Source: JBGQDM01 sp041495845
GTDB taxonomy: Bacteria; Acidobacteriota; Terriglobia; Terriglobales; Acidobacteriaceae
Direction of reading: 5' to 3'
Length of the DNA stretch: 9,744 bases
Assembly: GCA_041495845.1 (NCBI GenBank)
Contig: JBGQDM010000114.1
Span: forward strand, 1 to 9,744
Part shown: in pieces, positions 1-6,336 of the stretch
Layout of the letters: every line of letters starts with the position of its first letter
Position numbering within the stretch: position 1 is the first letter of the stretch
Made by a program: the position numbers and the translations under genes
Notes under the pieces: model-generated
The model's input: the letters and a program-made list of their open reading frames with translations, nothing else
What the model was told of the DNA's origin: nothing
Database searches by the model: none

Positions 1-2256
1 GACCAGCGCATCACGCAGCGTTCGTGGTACTTCATGCATGTGTTCGCCGACCCGAAAAATGTGGACACGCTCTATTTTCTCAACACCGGGTTGCTGCGCT
101 CGACGGACGGCGGGAAGAGCCTGACGCTGCTGCCCGCACCGCACGGCGACCATCATGGGCTGTGGATCGATCCCACCGATCCCAGCCGCATCATCAACAG
201 CAATGATGGCGGCGCCACCATCTCGCTCGACGGCGGCGCGACCTGGAGTACGCAGGACAATCAGCCGACAGCGCAGTTCTATCACGTGATTGCCGACAAT
301 CAGTTTCGCTACTACCTCTACGGGGCACAGCAGGACAACAGCACGGTGGGCATCGCCACCAGCAGCGACGACGGTTACATTGGGCGACAGCACTGGTCGG
401 ATGTGGGCGGCGGCGAGAGCGGCTACATCGCACCCGATCCGCGGGATGCCAGCATTGTGTATGCCGGCTCGGGCGGCGGTTTCGTTACCAGGGTGGACAA
501 GCGCAGTGGGCAAGAGCGCGAGATCAGCGTGTGGCCGATGGACTCGTCCGGCCACGGCGCTAAAGACATGAAATACCGAGGTGCGTGGACGAACCCGTTG
601 CTAATTTCCCCCAACGACCCTGACACCATGTATACCGCGGCGGAAGCAGTGTTCAAGAGCACCGATCACGGCGACAACTGGACAGCGATCAGTGGCGATC
701 TCACCCGCAACGACAAGAGCAAGCAGGAATCGTCCGGCGGCGCGCTGACCAAGGACAACACCACCGTCGAATACTACGACACGGTGTTCACGGTGGCGGA
801 ATCGGCGAAGCAGAAAGACCTGCTCTGGGCCGGGACGGATGACGGGTTGATCCATCTCACCCGCGATGGCGGCAAGAATTGGACGAACGTAACCCCGCGC
901 GATCTGCCGGAGTGGAGTCTGGTCAGCCTGATTGAAGCGTCGCCCCACAACCCCGGGACGGCTTACGCCGCGGTGGACCGTCACAAGCTGGATGATCACA
1001 AGCCTTACATCTGGAAAACCAGTGACTTCGGCAAGACCTGGAGCCGCATCAACACTGGAATTCCTGACGGCGCTTACGTGCATGCCGTGCGTGAGGACCC
1101 CAAGCGGCCGGGGTTGCTCTATGCCGGGACGGAAACCGGTGTGTATGTCTCATTTGACGATGGTGCGCACTGGGAGTCACTGCAACTGAACCTGCCCCTG
1201 TCGCCGATCCACGACCTGGTTATCAAGAACGACGACTTGGCCGTCGCCACTCACGGGCGGTCGTTCTGGGTGCTGGACGAAATCTCTCCTCTGCGGCAAT
1301 GGAAGGTGGAGAACGCCGCGGCTTCGGCGTTTTTCTACACTCCGCGCGTCGCCTATCGGTTGCGCTCGCCCGGCGAAGTGGAGCGGCGGCGGCCTGTGGG
1401 CAGCAATCCGCCCAAAGGTGCGGTGCTCTACTACTCCTTCGCCAGTGTGCCCAAAGGCGAAGTGACGATTGAAGTTCTGGATGCGCAGGGGAAGGTGGTG
1501 CGCAAGCTCTCCAGCGCGGCCAAAGAAGCGGAAGCCCAGCAAGAATGGCCAGATCGAGAACTACCGCAGAACCAAATCCCCGCGGCAGCGGGCCTGAACC
1601 GCTTTGCCTGGGATTTGCTGGGAGACGGCCCCCGGCCACTTCCGGGTGAAGTGGACGCCGATGTGCGGGCCCAGGGTCCTATGGTTCCGCCCGGAACCTA
1701 CCAATTGCGCTTGCAGGCAGAAGGTCGGAGCCTGTCGGTGCCGCTGGAAGTGCGACTTGATCCGCGCGTCCAGGTTTCGCCTGGTGATCTGGCCAAGCAG
1801 CACGAGCTGGTGATGAAAATCCGCGACCAGTTGAGTGCGCTGCATGAAACCGTGGCGCAGATTCGCGACACGCGTGAGCAATTGCAGGGAGTCCGCAAGC
1901 GGTTGGGCAGCGAGGCGCGCTTCAAGGCGCTGCTGGATTCCGGCGACGCGTTGGAGAAGAAGATGTCGGCGGTAGAGGCGCATCTCTTGCAAGTGAAAGC
2001 GAAGTCTTCGGAAGCCAGTCTGAACTATCCGGTGCTGATCGACGAGCAGTTGCACAGCTTGGCCAGCATTGTGGACATCGCCGATGCCGCACCGACGCGG
2101 GCGCAGCAGGAAGTCTTCGAAGTGCTGCGTGCTCAAGCCAATCCACTGATCGCGGAATGGAAGCAGATCATGAGCACAGAGCTGGCACAGTGGAATGAAT
2201 CGGCACGGGGCGCAGGCGTGCCCGCTGTCTATTTGAAGGCGGAGGGCGGACAGTAG
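1..2256 (+). CDS. BNR/VPS10-like Asp-box propeller protein, C-terminal part (5' end outside window)
   Basis: The reading frame is open from the first base (it begins DQRITQRSWYF before the first internal Met), so the start lies to the left; 751 residues are visible. Six Asp-box motifs of the S/T-x-D-x-G-x-x-W type lie at 100-123 (last residue Leu, not Trp), 223-246, 658-681, 859-882, 1018-1041 and 1150-1173. They mark blades of a beta-propeller like those of sialidases and sortilin/VPS10 proteins. The propeller ends near 1250-1290 in a THGRSFWVLDE stretch. A beta-rich region follows at about 1330-1780, possibly an Ig-like domain (VTIEVLDAQGKVVRKL, then PPGTYQLRL). The last ~150 residues are Gln/Glu/Lys-rich and helical, probably coiled coil. 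Database entries often call such proteins 'glycosyl hydrolase', but I see no catalytic residues that would support an enzyme. The family is usually secreted; the signal peptide would lie outside the window. Substrate or partner is unknown. Confidence 0.85.
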   Translation, partial: DQRITQRSWYFMHVFADPKNVDTLYFLNTGLLRSTDGGKSLTLLPAPHGDHHGLWIDPTDPSRIINSNDGGATISLDGGATWSTQDNQPTAQFYHVIADNQFRYYLYGAQQDNSTVGIATSSDDGYIGRQHWSDVGGGESGYIAPDPRDASIVYAGSGGGFVTRVDKRSGQEREISVWPMDSSGHGAKDMKYRGAWTNPLLISPNDPDTMYTAAEAVFKSTDHGDNWTAISGDLTRNDKSKQESSGGALTKDNTTVEYYDTVFTVAESAKQKDLLWAGTDDGLIHLTRDGGKNWTNVTPRDLPEWSLVSLIEASPHNPGTAYAAVDRHKLDDHKPYIWKTSDFGKTWSRINTGIPDGAYVHAVREDPKRPGLLYAGTETGVYVSFDDGAHWESLQLNLPLSPIHDLVIKNDDLAVATHGRSFWVLDEISPLRQWKVENAAASAFFYTPRVAYRLRSPGEVERRRPVGSNPPKGAVLYYSFASVPKGEVTIEVLDAQGKVVRKLSSAAKEAEAQQEWPDRELPQNQIPAAAGLNRFAWDLLGDGPRPLPGEVDADVRAQGPMVPPGTYQLRLQAEGRSLSVPLEVRLDPRVQVSPGDLAKQHELVMKIRDQLSALHETVAQIRDTREQLQGVRKRLGSEARFKALLDSGDALEKKMSAVEAHLLQVKAKSSEASLNYPVLIDEQLHSLASIVDIADAAPTRAQQEVFEVLRAQANPLIAEWKQIMSTELAQWNESARGAGVPAVYLKAEGGQ

Positions 2257-2300
2257 GACTGGCGCAGCTCGGGACGCGTTGGAAAAGGTTGCGTGGGTTC

Positions 2301-3344
2301 CTAGGTGAGCTTGTCCAGAATGCCGATGGCGACGTCGATCAAGTCCTGGTCCACTTTCCGATTTGCGCCCAACGCTTCGGCCAGAGAGACGGAAACGATC
2401 TTGTTGCCACGAAGCGCCGCCATGCGACCAAATTCGCCGCGGTGCACCATGTCAATGGCGCCAATGCCGTAGCGCGTGGCCAACACGCGGTCAAAGGCGC
2501 TGGGCGAACCACCGCGTTGAATGTGTCCGAGCACGACCGCACGCGTTTCAAAGCCAGTACGTGCCTCGATCTCACGGGCCAGGGTGTTGCCAATGCCACC
2601 CAGACGCGGATGGCCGAATTCGTCTTTGCCCGCGTCCGTGTCAGCGGACACACCGGCGCCAGTGGCCAGCTTTGCTCCCTCGGCCACCACTACAATGCTG
2701 AAATAGCGGCCACGAGCGTGGCGCAGGCGAATCGTCTCCGCAACTTTATCCAGATCGAAGGGGACTTCCGGGATCAGAATCACATCGGCGCCGCCGGCGA
2801 TGCCGCTGTGCATGGCAATCCAACCGGAGTCGCGCCCCATGACCTCCACCACCATGACGCGGTTGTGGGCCTCAGCCGTCGTATGCACGCGGTCAATGGC
2901 GCTGGTGGCCACGTTGACCGCGGTGTCGAAGCCGAAACAGTAGTCGGTGCCGCTAAGATCGTTGTCAATCGTTTTGGGCACACCGACCACCTTCATGCCC
3001 GCCTGGTGCAGTTTTTGGGCGACGGAGAGTGTGTCATCGCCGCCGATCGCCACCAGCGCGTCCAATCCGTGCTTGCGCAGGTTGGCGAGGATTTTCTGCA
3101 AGCCATCCGGGTGCTTGGTGGGATTGGTGCGCGAGGTGCGCAAGATGGTCCCGCCGCGAGGCAGGATTCCGCCCACGCTGGAGAGATCGAGCGGCATAGT
3201 CTTGTCTTCCAGCGGGCCGCGCCAGCCTTCAAGAAATCCGAGAAATGTGTCGCCGTAGTGGAACACACCCTTGCGCACGACGGCGCGAATGACCGCATTC
3301 AAGCCCGGACAATCACCGCCGCCAGTTAAGATGCCAATCTTCAT
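2301..3344 (-). CDS. pfkA/pfp: 6-phosphofructokinase, probably pyrophosphate-dependent
   Basis: This 347-residue enzyme phosphorylates fructose 6-phosphate to fructose 1,6-bisphosphate in cytosolic glycolysis. The N-terminal nucleotide-binding loop is at residues 4-14 (GILTGGGDCPG). GGDDT lies at 101-105, PKTIDND at 123-129 with the catalytic Asp127, MGR at 169-171, and the sugar-phosphate loop GHIQRGGSPSAFDR at 273-286. Numbering happens to match E. coli PfkA, where positions 104 and 124 are both Gly. Here they are Asp104 and Lys124, the pair known from PPi-dependent and related group III enzymes. PPi is therefore the likelier phosphoryl donor, and the reaction would be reversible. The length fits the short PfkA-type class. 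The start is supported by GGAG (3351-3354 on the minus strand) six bases before ATG. It is convergent with the propeller gene (44-base gap) and divergent from the transporter gene. Family assignment is certain; the donor is an inference from two residues. Confidence 0.96.
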   Translation of the reverse strand: MKIGILTGGGDCPGLNAVIRAVVRKGVFHYGDTFLGFLEGWRGPLEDKTMPLDLSSVGGILPRGGTILRTSRTNPTKHPDGLQKILANLRKHGLDALVAIGGDDTLSVAQKLHQAGMKVVGVPKTIDNDLSGTDYCFGFDTAVNVATSAIDRVHTTAEAHNRVMVVEVMGRDSGWIAMHSGIAGGADVILIPEVPFDLDKVAETIRLRHARGRYFSIVVVAEGAKLATGAGVSADTDAGKDEFGHPRLGGIGNTLAREIEARTGFETRAVVLGHIQRGGSPSAFDRVLATRYGIGAIDMVHRGEFGRMAALRGNKIVSVSLAEALGANRKVDQDLIDVAIGILDKLT

Positions 3345-3350
3345 GACAAA

Positions 3351-3354
3351 CTCC
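3351..3354 (-). promoter_or_regulatory. Ribosome binding site of the phosphofructokinase gene
   Basis: Read on the minus strand, GGAG lies six bases upstream of the ATG at 3344. This supports that start codon, which also gives a complete N-terminal GILTGGGDCPG loop. Confidence 0.6.
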
Positions 3355-3388
3355 GAGAATCAAGTTGATTCCGAGGCGGCGGCCGGAA

Positions 3389-3402
3389 CCGAGTGGACTC
3401 GG
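3389..3402. repeat. Short perfect inverted repeat in the phosphofructokinase leader
   Basis: CCGAG-TGGA-CTCGG forms a perfect 5-bp stem with a 4-base loop, about 45-58 bases upstream of the phosphofructokinase ATG. No T-tract follows on either strand, so it does not look like a terminator. GGCCG at 3381-3385 and CGGCC at 3400-3404 could form a competing pairing. It might be an operator or an RNA hairpin in the leader, but arms this short in GC-rich DNA can arise by chance. Confidence 0.3.
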
Positions 3403-3492
3403 CCTTACAGGACGATGGTCGCCATCCGTAATTTCCAGAGTAACATTTCGCCGGGCTGGACGATGTTGGTCTCATGGTTCAGCACACGCTTT

Positions 3493-3518
3493 CGAATTGC
3501 GCAGCCTTGCTGAATTCG
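3493..3518. promoter_or_regulatory. Spaced AT-rich inverted repeat, possible operator before the transporter gene
   Basis: CGAATT (3493-3498) and AATTCG (3513-3518) are inverted copies whose starts are 20 bases apart, about two helical turns. They overlap or abut the candidate -35 (3497-3502) and -10 (3520-3525) of the cstA-like gene. That position would suit a dimeric repressor or activator. This is inference from position and symmetry only; the arms are short and no known consensus was matched. Confidence 0.25.
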
Positions 3519-3525
3519 TAACAAT
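3497..3525 (+). promoter_or_regulatory. Candidate sigma70-type promoter of the cstA-like gene
   Basis: TTGCGC at 3497-3502 and AACAAT at 3520-3525 are separated by 17 bases. They would place a start site near 3532, about 13 bases before the ATG at 3545. Both hexamers are imperfect (3-4 of 6 consensus positions). The short leader leaves room for only the weak GGGG-type ribosome site at 3535-3538. Confidence 0.25.
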
Positions 3526-3544
3526 ACGCGATGCGGGGTAGACG

Positions 3545-5581
3545 ATGCCCAAGGTGTTTCGAAGCTTGATCTGGACCGGCGTGGCTGCTTTCGGCGCGCT
3601 GGCGGTGGCCACCATTGCGTTGCGGCGTGGCGAAGCGATCAATGCCATGTGGCTGGTGACGGCGGCCGTCTGCGCCTACGCGCTGGGCTACCGTTTTTAC
3701 AGCAAGTTCATTGCGGCGCGCGTGCTGGTGCTGGATCCTCTGCGCGCCACTCCCGCGGAACGGCTGGAGAACGGGCGCGATTTCCTTCCCACCAACAAGT
3801 GGGTGGTATTCGGCCACCACTTTGCCGCCATTGCCGGCCCGGGACCGCTGATTGGTCCGGTGCTGGCAGCGCAGTTCGGCTACTTGCCGGGCACGCTGTG
3901 GATTCTGGCGGGTGCGGTCTTCGCCGGCTGTGTGCAGGATTTTGTCATCCTGCTGTTTTCGGTGCGCCGGGATGGCAAGTCGCTGACCGAGATGGCGCGC
4001 GAGGAGATTGGCCGGGTCGGCGGGCTGGTCGCCTACATTGCGGTCATCAGCATCATCGTGATTTTGCTTGGAGTGGCGGCGTTGATCGTGGTCAACGCCC
4101 TCAAGAACAGCCCGTGGGGCGCGTTTACCATCGCCATGACCATCCCCATCGCGCTGCTGATGGGGCTCTATCTGCGGCGGATCCGCCCCGGAAAAGTGCT
4201 GGAAACGTCGCTGATCGGTTTTGTTCTGGTGATGGCGGCGATCGTGGGCGGGCAGTGGGTTTCGCAACATGAGCCCATCGCCGGATGGTTCACGCTGACG
4301 GCGCCCACGCTGGCCGTGCTGATTATTCTGTATGGTTTTGCGGCTTCGGCGCTTCCCGTCTGGCTGCTGCTGGCGCCGCGCGATTATCTCAGCACGTTCG
4401 TGAAGCTGGGTGTGATTGCGTTGCTCTCGGTGGGGATCCTACTAGTGCAGCCGCATCTGCAAATGCCGGCGCTGACGCGCTTCATTGATGGTTCCGGCCC
4501 GGTCTTTGCCGGGAACATTTTCCCGTTTGCCTTCATTACCATTGCCTGCGGCGCCATCAGCGGATTTCATTCCTTGATTTCCAGTGGCACCACGCCCAAG
4601 CTGATTGCCCGCGAGACGCAGACGCGCATGGTGGGGTACGGGGCCATGGCGGCGGAATCGCTGGTGGCCATCATGGCGATGGTGGCGGCTTGCGTGATGC
4701 AGCCCGGCGTGTACTTTGCCATTAACAGTCCCGCCGGCATCGTTGGCCAGCAGCCGGAAGTTGCCACCAGCACCATCAGCAGCTGGGGATTTGGGGTGAC
4801 GCCGGCAGACATGAGCGCCCTGGCCCACGCCGTGGGCGAGCAAACGCTCTTCAACCGCACCGGCGGAGCGCCGGCTTTTGCCGTGGGCATGGCCCAGATT
4901 TTTGCCCACAGCCTGGGTGGGCAGACGGTGATGGCCCTCTGGTACCACTTCGCCATCATGTTTGAGGCGTTGTTCATTCTCACCATTCTCGATGCTGGTA
5001 CCCGGGTGGGCCGTTTCATGGTGCAAGATGCGCTCGGCCACATCTGGAAGCCGTTAGGGCGCACCAGTTGGTACCCGAGCATTGTCACCACCAGTGCGCT
5101 GATTGTGGGGGCGTGGGGATATTTCCTGTGGCAGGGCGTGCGCGACCCGCTGGGCGGGATCAACTCGTTGTGGCCGCTCTTCGGGATTGCCAATCAACTC
5201 CTGGCCACGGTGGCGTTGTGCGTGGCCACCACCATCATCGTGAAGATGGGCCGCGCGCGCTACCTTGCCGTCACGCTGGTGCCGCTGGCGTGGCTGGTTT
5301 CCGTCACTTTCACCGCGTCCTGGCACAAGGTGTTTGATCCGAATCCGCGCATTGGATTTCTGGCGCACGCGCGGCAACTGGCGGCCGAGGGGGGCAACGG
5401 GCGTTTGATCTTCAATGACCGCCTGGATGCTGTGGTCACCTGCGCTTTGATCTTCCTCGTAGTTCTGATTTTGGCGGAGTCGGTGATGGAGTGGCTGCGA
5501 GTCTTGCGTGGCCGGAAGGAAGCGCGGGTATGCGAGGCGCCGTTCGTCACCTCCCGCTTCGCGATGGAGGAGCACGCATGA
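3545..5581 (+). CDS. cstA: CstA/BtsT-family carbon starvation transporter (pyruvate or peptide uptake)
   Basis: This is a 678-residue polytopic inner-membrane protein, slightly shorter than E. coli CstA and BtsT (about 700 residues). Family signatures include NGRDFLPTNKWVVFGHHFAAI at about residues 76-96, the AGPGPLIGPVLAAQ segment that follows at 97-110, FAGCVQDF near 126-133, and CGAISGFHSLISSGTTPK near 335-352. Hydrophobic segments recur along the whole chain (for example 5-25, 33-50, 115-138, 160-185, 193-211, 285-305), with a final one near 625-645 before a short basic cytoplasmic tail. E. coli BtsT is a pyruvate/H+ symporter, and CstA is linked to peptide and pyruvate uptake during carbon starvation; the substrate here cannot be fixed from sequence. 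The ribosome site is weak (GGGG at 3535-3538). The stop codon overlaps the start of the ybdD-like gene, so the two are co-transcribed and probably translationally coupled. cstA is the closest symbol, but btsT is not excluded. Confidence 0.93.
   Translation: MPKVFRSLIWTGVAAFGALAVATIALRRGEAINAMWLVTAAVCAYALGYRFYSKFIAARVLVLDPLRATPAERLENGRDFLPTNKWVVFGHHFAAIAGPGPLIGPVLAAQFGYLPGTLWILAGAVFAGCVQDFVILLFSVRRDGKSLTEMAREEIGRVGGLVAYIAVISIIVILLGVAALIVVNALKNSPWGAFTIAMTIPIALLMGLYLRRIRPGKVLETSLIGFVLVMAAIVGGQWVSQHEPIAGWFTLTAPTLAVLIILYGFAASALPVWLLLAPRDYLSTFVKLGVIALLSVGILLVQPHLQMPALTRFIDGSGPVFAGNIFPFAFITIACGAISGFHSLISSGTTPKLIARETQTRMVGYGAMAAESLVAIMAMVAACVMQPGVYFAINSPAGIVGQQPEVATSTISSWGFGVTPADMSALAHAVGEQTLFNRTGGAPAFAVGMAQIFAHSLGGQTVMALWYHFAIMFEALFILTILDAGTRVGRFMVQDALGHIWKPLGRTSWYPSIVTTSALIVGAWGYFLWQGVRDPLGGINSLWPLFGIANQLLATVALCVATTIIVKMGRARYLAVTLVPLAWLVSVTFTASWHKVFDPNPRIGFLAHARQLAAEGGNGRLIFNDRLDAVVTCALIFLVVLILAESVMEWLRVLRGRKEARVCEAPFVTSRFAMEEHA
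5566..5572 (+). promoter_or_regulatory. Ribosome binding site of the ybdD-like gene inside the end of cstA
   Basis: GGAGGAG lies five bases before the ATG at 5578, within the last codons of the transporter gene. It selects this start over the in-frame upstream ATG at 5491, which would add 29 residues overlapping cstA with no resemblance to the family. Confidence 0.75.
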
Positions 5582-5754
5582 AACGGGCGCGACAAGTTAT
5601 GCAACTCCTGTGGAGGGTATTGCGCGAAGTCTTCGACGAATCCGCCTACCAGCGTTTTCTCCAGCGGACGGCGCAGGGGGCCTCTCGGAGTAGCTATCAG
5701 GCGTTTGAGCGCGAGCAGGCGGCGGCCAGGGCCAGGCGGCCGCGCTGCTGTTAG
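5578..5754 (+). CDS. ybdD: YbdD/YjiX-family small protein, partner of the CstA-like transporter
   Basis: A 58-residue protein whose ATG overlaps the transporter stop as ATGA. E. coli relatives YbdD (next to cstA) and YjiX (next to btsT) have the same size and position. As I recall their sequences, they share a Y-x-x-F-x-R-E-x-x-x-A-R motif near the C-terminus and end in RCC. Here YQAFEREQAAARAR at residues 40-53 and the final RCC fit that pattern. The N-terminal half is an amphipathic helix (VMQLLWRVLREVFDE) followed by SAYQRFLQR, matching the PDYDNYVEHM-type region. The role is not well defined; it is thought to assist or modulate the transporter. The final codons are TGC TGT TAG, so this is the Cys form and not the C-terminal selenocysteine variant known in some bacteria. 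The start is fixed by the GGAGGAG at 5566-5572. Confidence 0.88.
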   Translation: MKRARQVMQLLWRVLREVFDESAYQRFLQRTAQGASRSSYQAFEREQAAARARRPRCC

Positions 5755-5785
5755 CGCTTAGCATTTCTCAGTTACACTGCCAACC
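5751..5785 (+). promoter_or_regulatory. Possible weak promoter immediately before ruvC
   Basis: The 31-base gap between the ybdD-like stop and ruvC contains TACACT at 5773-5778, with a poor -35 candidate TTAGCG at 5751-5756 (16-base spacer). A start site 7-8 bases after this -10 would fall at or next to the ruvC ATG (5786), giving a leaderless or nearly leaderless message. No Shine-Dalgarno sequence is visible before ruvC, which agrees with this, but the -35 match is weak. Confidence 0.25.
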
Positions 5786-6283
5786 ATGCGCGTTCTGGGC
5801 ATCGACTGCGGCACCGAATTCACCGGCTATGGCGTTGTCGAGCTGGAGGCGGGAGGCGAATTGCGCTGCGGCACGGCCGGGGCGATTCACTGTTCGGCGC
5901 GAACGCCGATGGCGGAACGGCTCAACCAGATCTTTAAGGGTTTACAGGAGGTTATTGCAACCAATCATCCTGACGAGGTGGCTATCGAAGGAGTCTTCTA
6001 CGCGGTAAACGTAAAGTCCGCACTCAAGCTGGGCCAGGTGCGAGGGGTGGCCATGCTGGCCGCGTCGAGTGCCGGGCTGCCGGTGGCGGAGTACGCTCCG
6101 CTCGCCATCAAGTCCGCCGTGGTTGGTTACGGACGAGCCGAGAAGCAGCAGGTGCAGCAGATGGTGGCCAGCCTGCTGCGACTGGCGTCTCCACCGGTTT
6201 CTCCTGACGCCGCCGATGCGCTGGCTATCGCCATCTGCCATCTCCATCACGCCGCTACCGCCGAACGCCAACGAACCCCATGA
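5786..6283 (+). CDS. ruvC: Crossover junction endodeoxyribonuclease RuvC (Holliday junction resolvase)
   Basis: The 165-residue protein has normal RuvC length. The dimeric, Mg2+-dependent RNase H-fold nuclease cuts Holliday junctions symmetrically during recombination, normally guided by RuvAB. The four acidic catalytic positions appear present: Asp7 (LGIDCGT), Glu68 (VAIEGVFYA), Asp141 and Asp144 (SPDAADALAIAICH). The DNA-binding helix region SALKLGQVRG is at 78-87, and YGRAEKQQVQQMV at 115-127 also matches the family. The first motif reads DCGT where most RuvC proteins have DPGT; the Asp is kept, so activity is expected. ruvA and ruvB, often neighbours, are not in the window. No clear ribosome site precedes the ATG. 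The stop overlaps an ATG at 6280 (ATGA) in the frame of the next gene, which suggests co-transcription with it. Confidence 0.96.
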   Translation: MRVLGIDCGTEFTGYGVVELEAGGELRCGTAGAIHCSARTPMAERLNQIFKGLQEVIATNHPDEVAIEGVFYAVNVKSALKLGQVRGVAMLAASSAGLPVAEYAPLAIKSAVVGYGRAEKQQVQQMVASLLRLASPPVSPDAADALAIAICHLHHAATAERQRTP

Positions 6284-6336
6284 CCTTGACCGGGATTCCG
6301 TGCTTCCAGCATCCTGTTGGGTTGCGCCGGCCACGT

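Noticed and set aside
2257..2300. Possible bidirectional terminator between the convergent propeller and phosphofructokinase genes
   Set aside because: Only a weak ACGC/GCGT pairing with a long loop is present and no T-tract follows on either strand.
2289..3329. A 346-codon plus-strand open frame lying opposite the phosphofructokinase gene
   Set aside because: It mirrors the real gene on the other strand. Its translation is rich in His, Gln and Arg with no recognisable fold, while the minus strand encodes every phosphofructokinase motif. Long antisense frames are common in GC-rich coding DNA.
3479..4270. A 263-codon minus-strand open frame opposite the start of the transporter gene
   Set aside because: Its translation is a low-complexity mix of His, Gln, Arg and Asp, typical of antisense readings of a membrane protein gene, and the opposing CstA-family frame is certain.
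4442..5193. Minus-strand open frames of about 200 codons opposite the second half of the transporter gene
   Set aside because: They overlap each other and the well-supported transporter, and show no motif or ribosome site.
5740..5760. Possible selenocysteine at the end of the ybdD-like protein
   Set aside because: The last codons are TGC TGT followed by TAG. No in-frame TGA precedes the stop, so both residues are ordinary cysteines.
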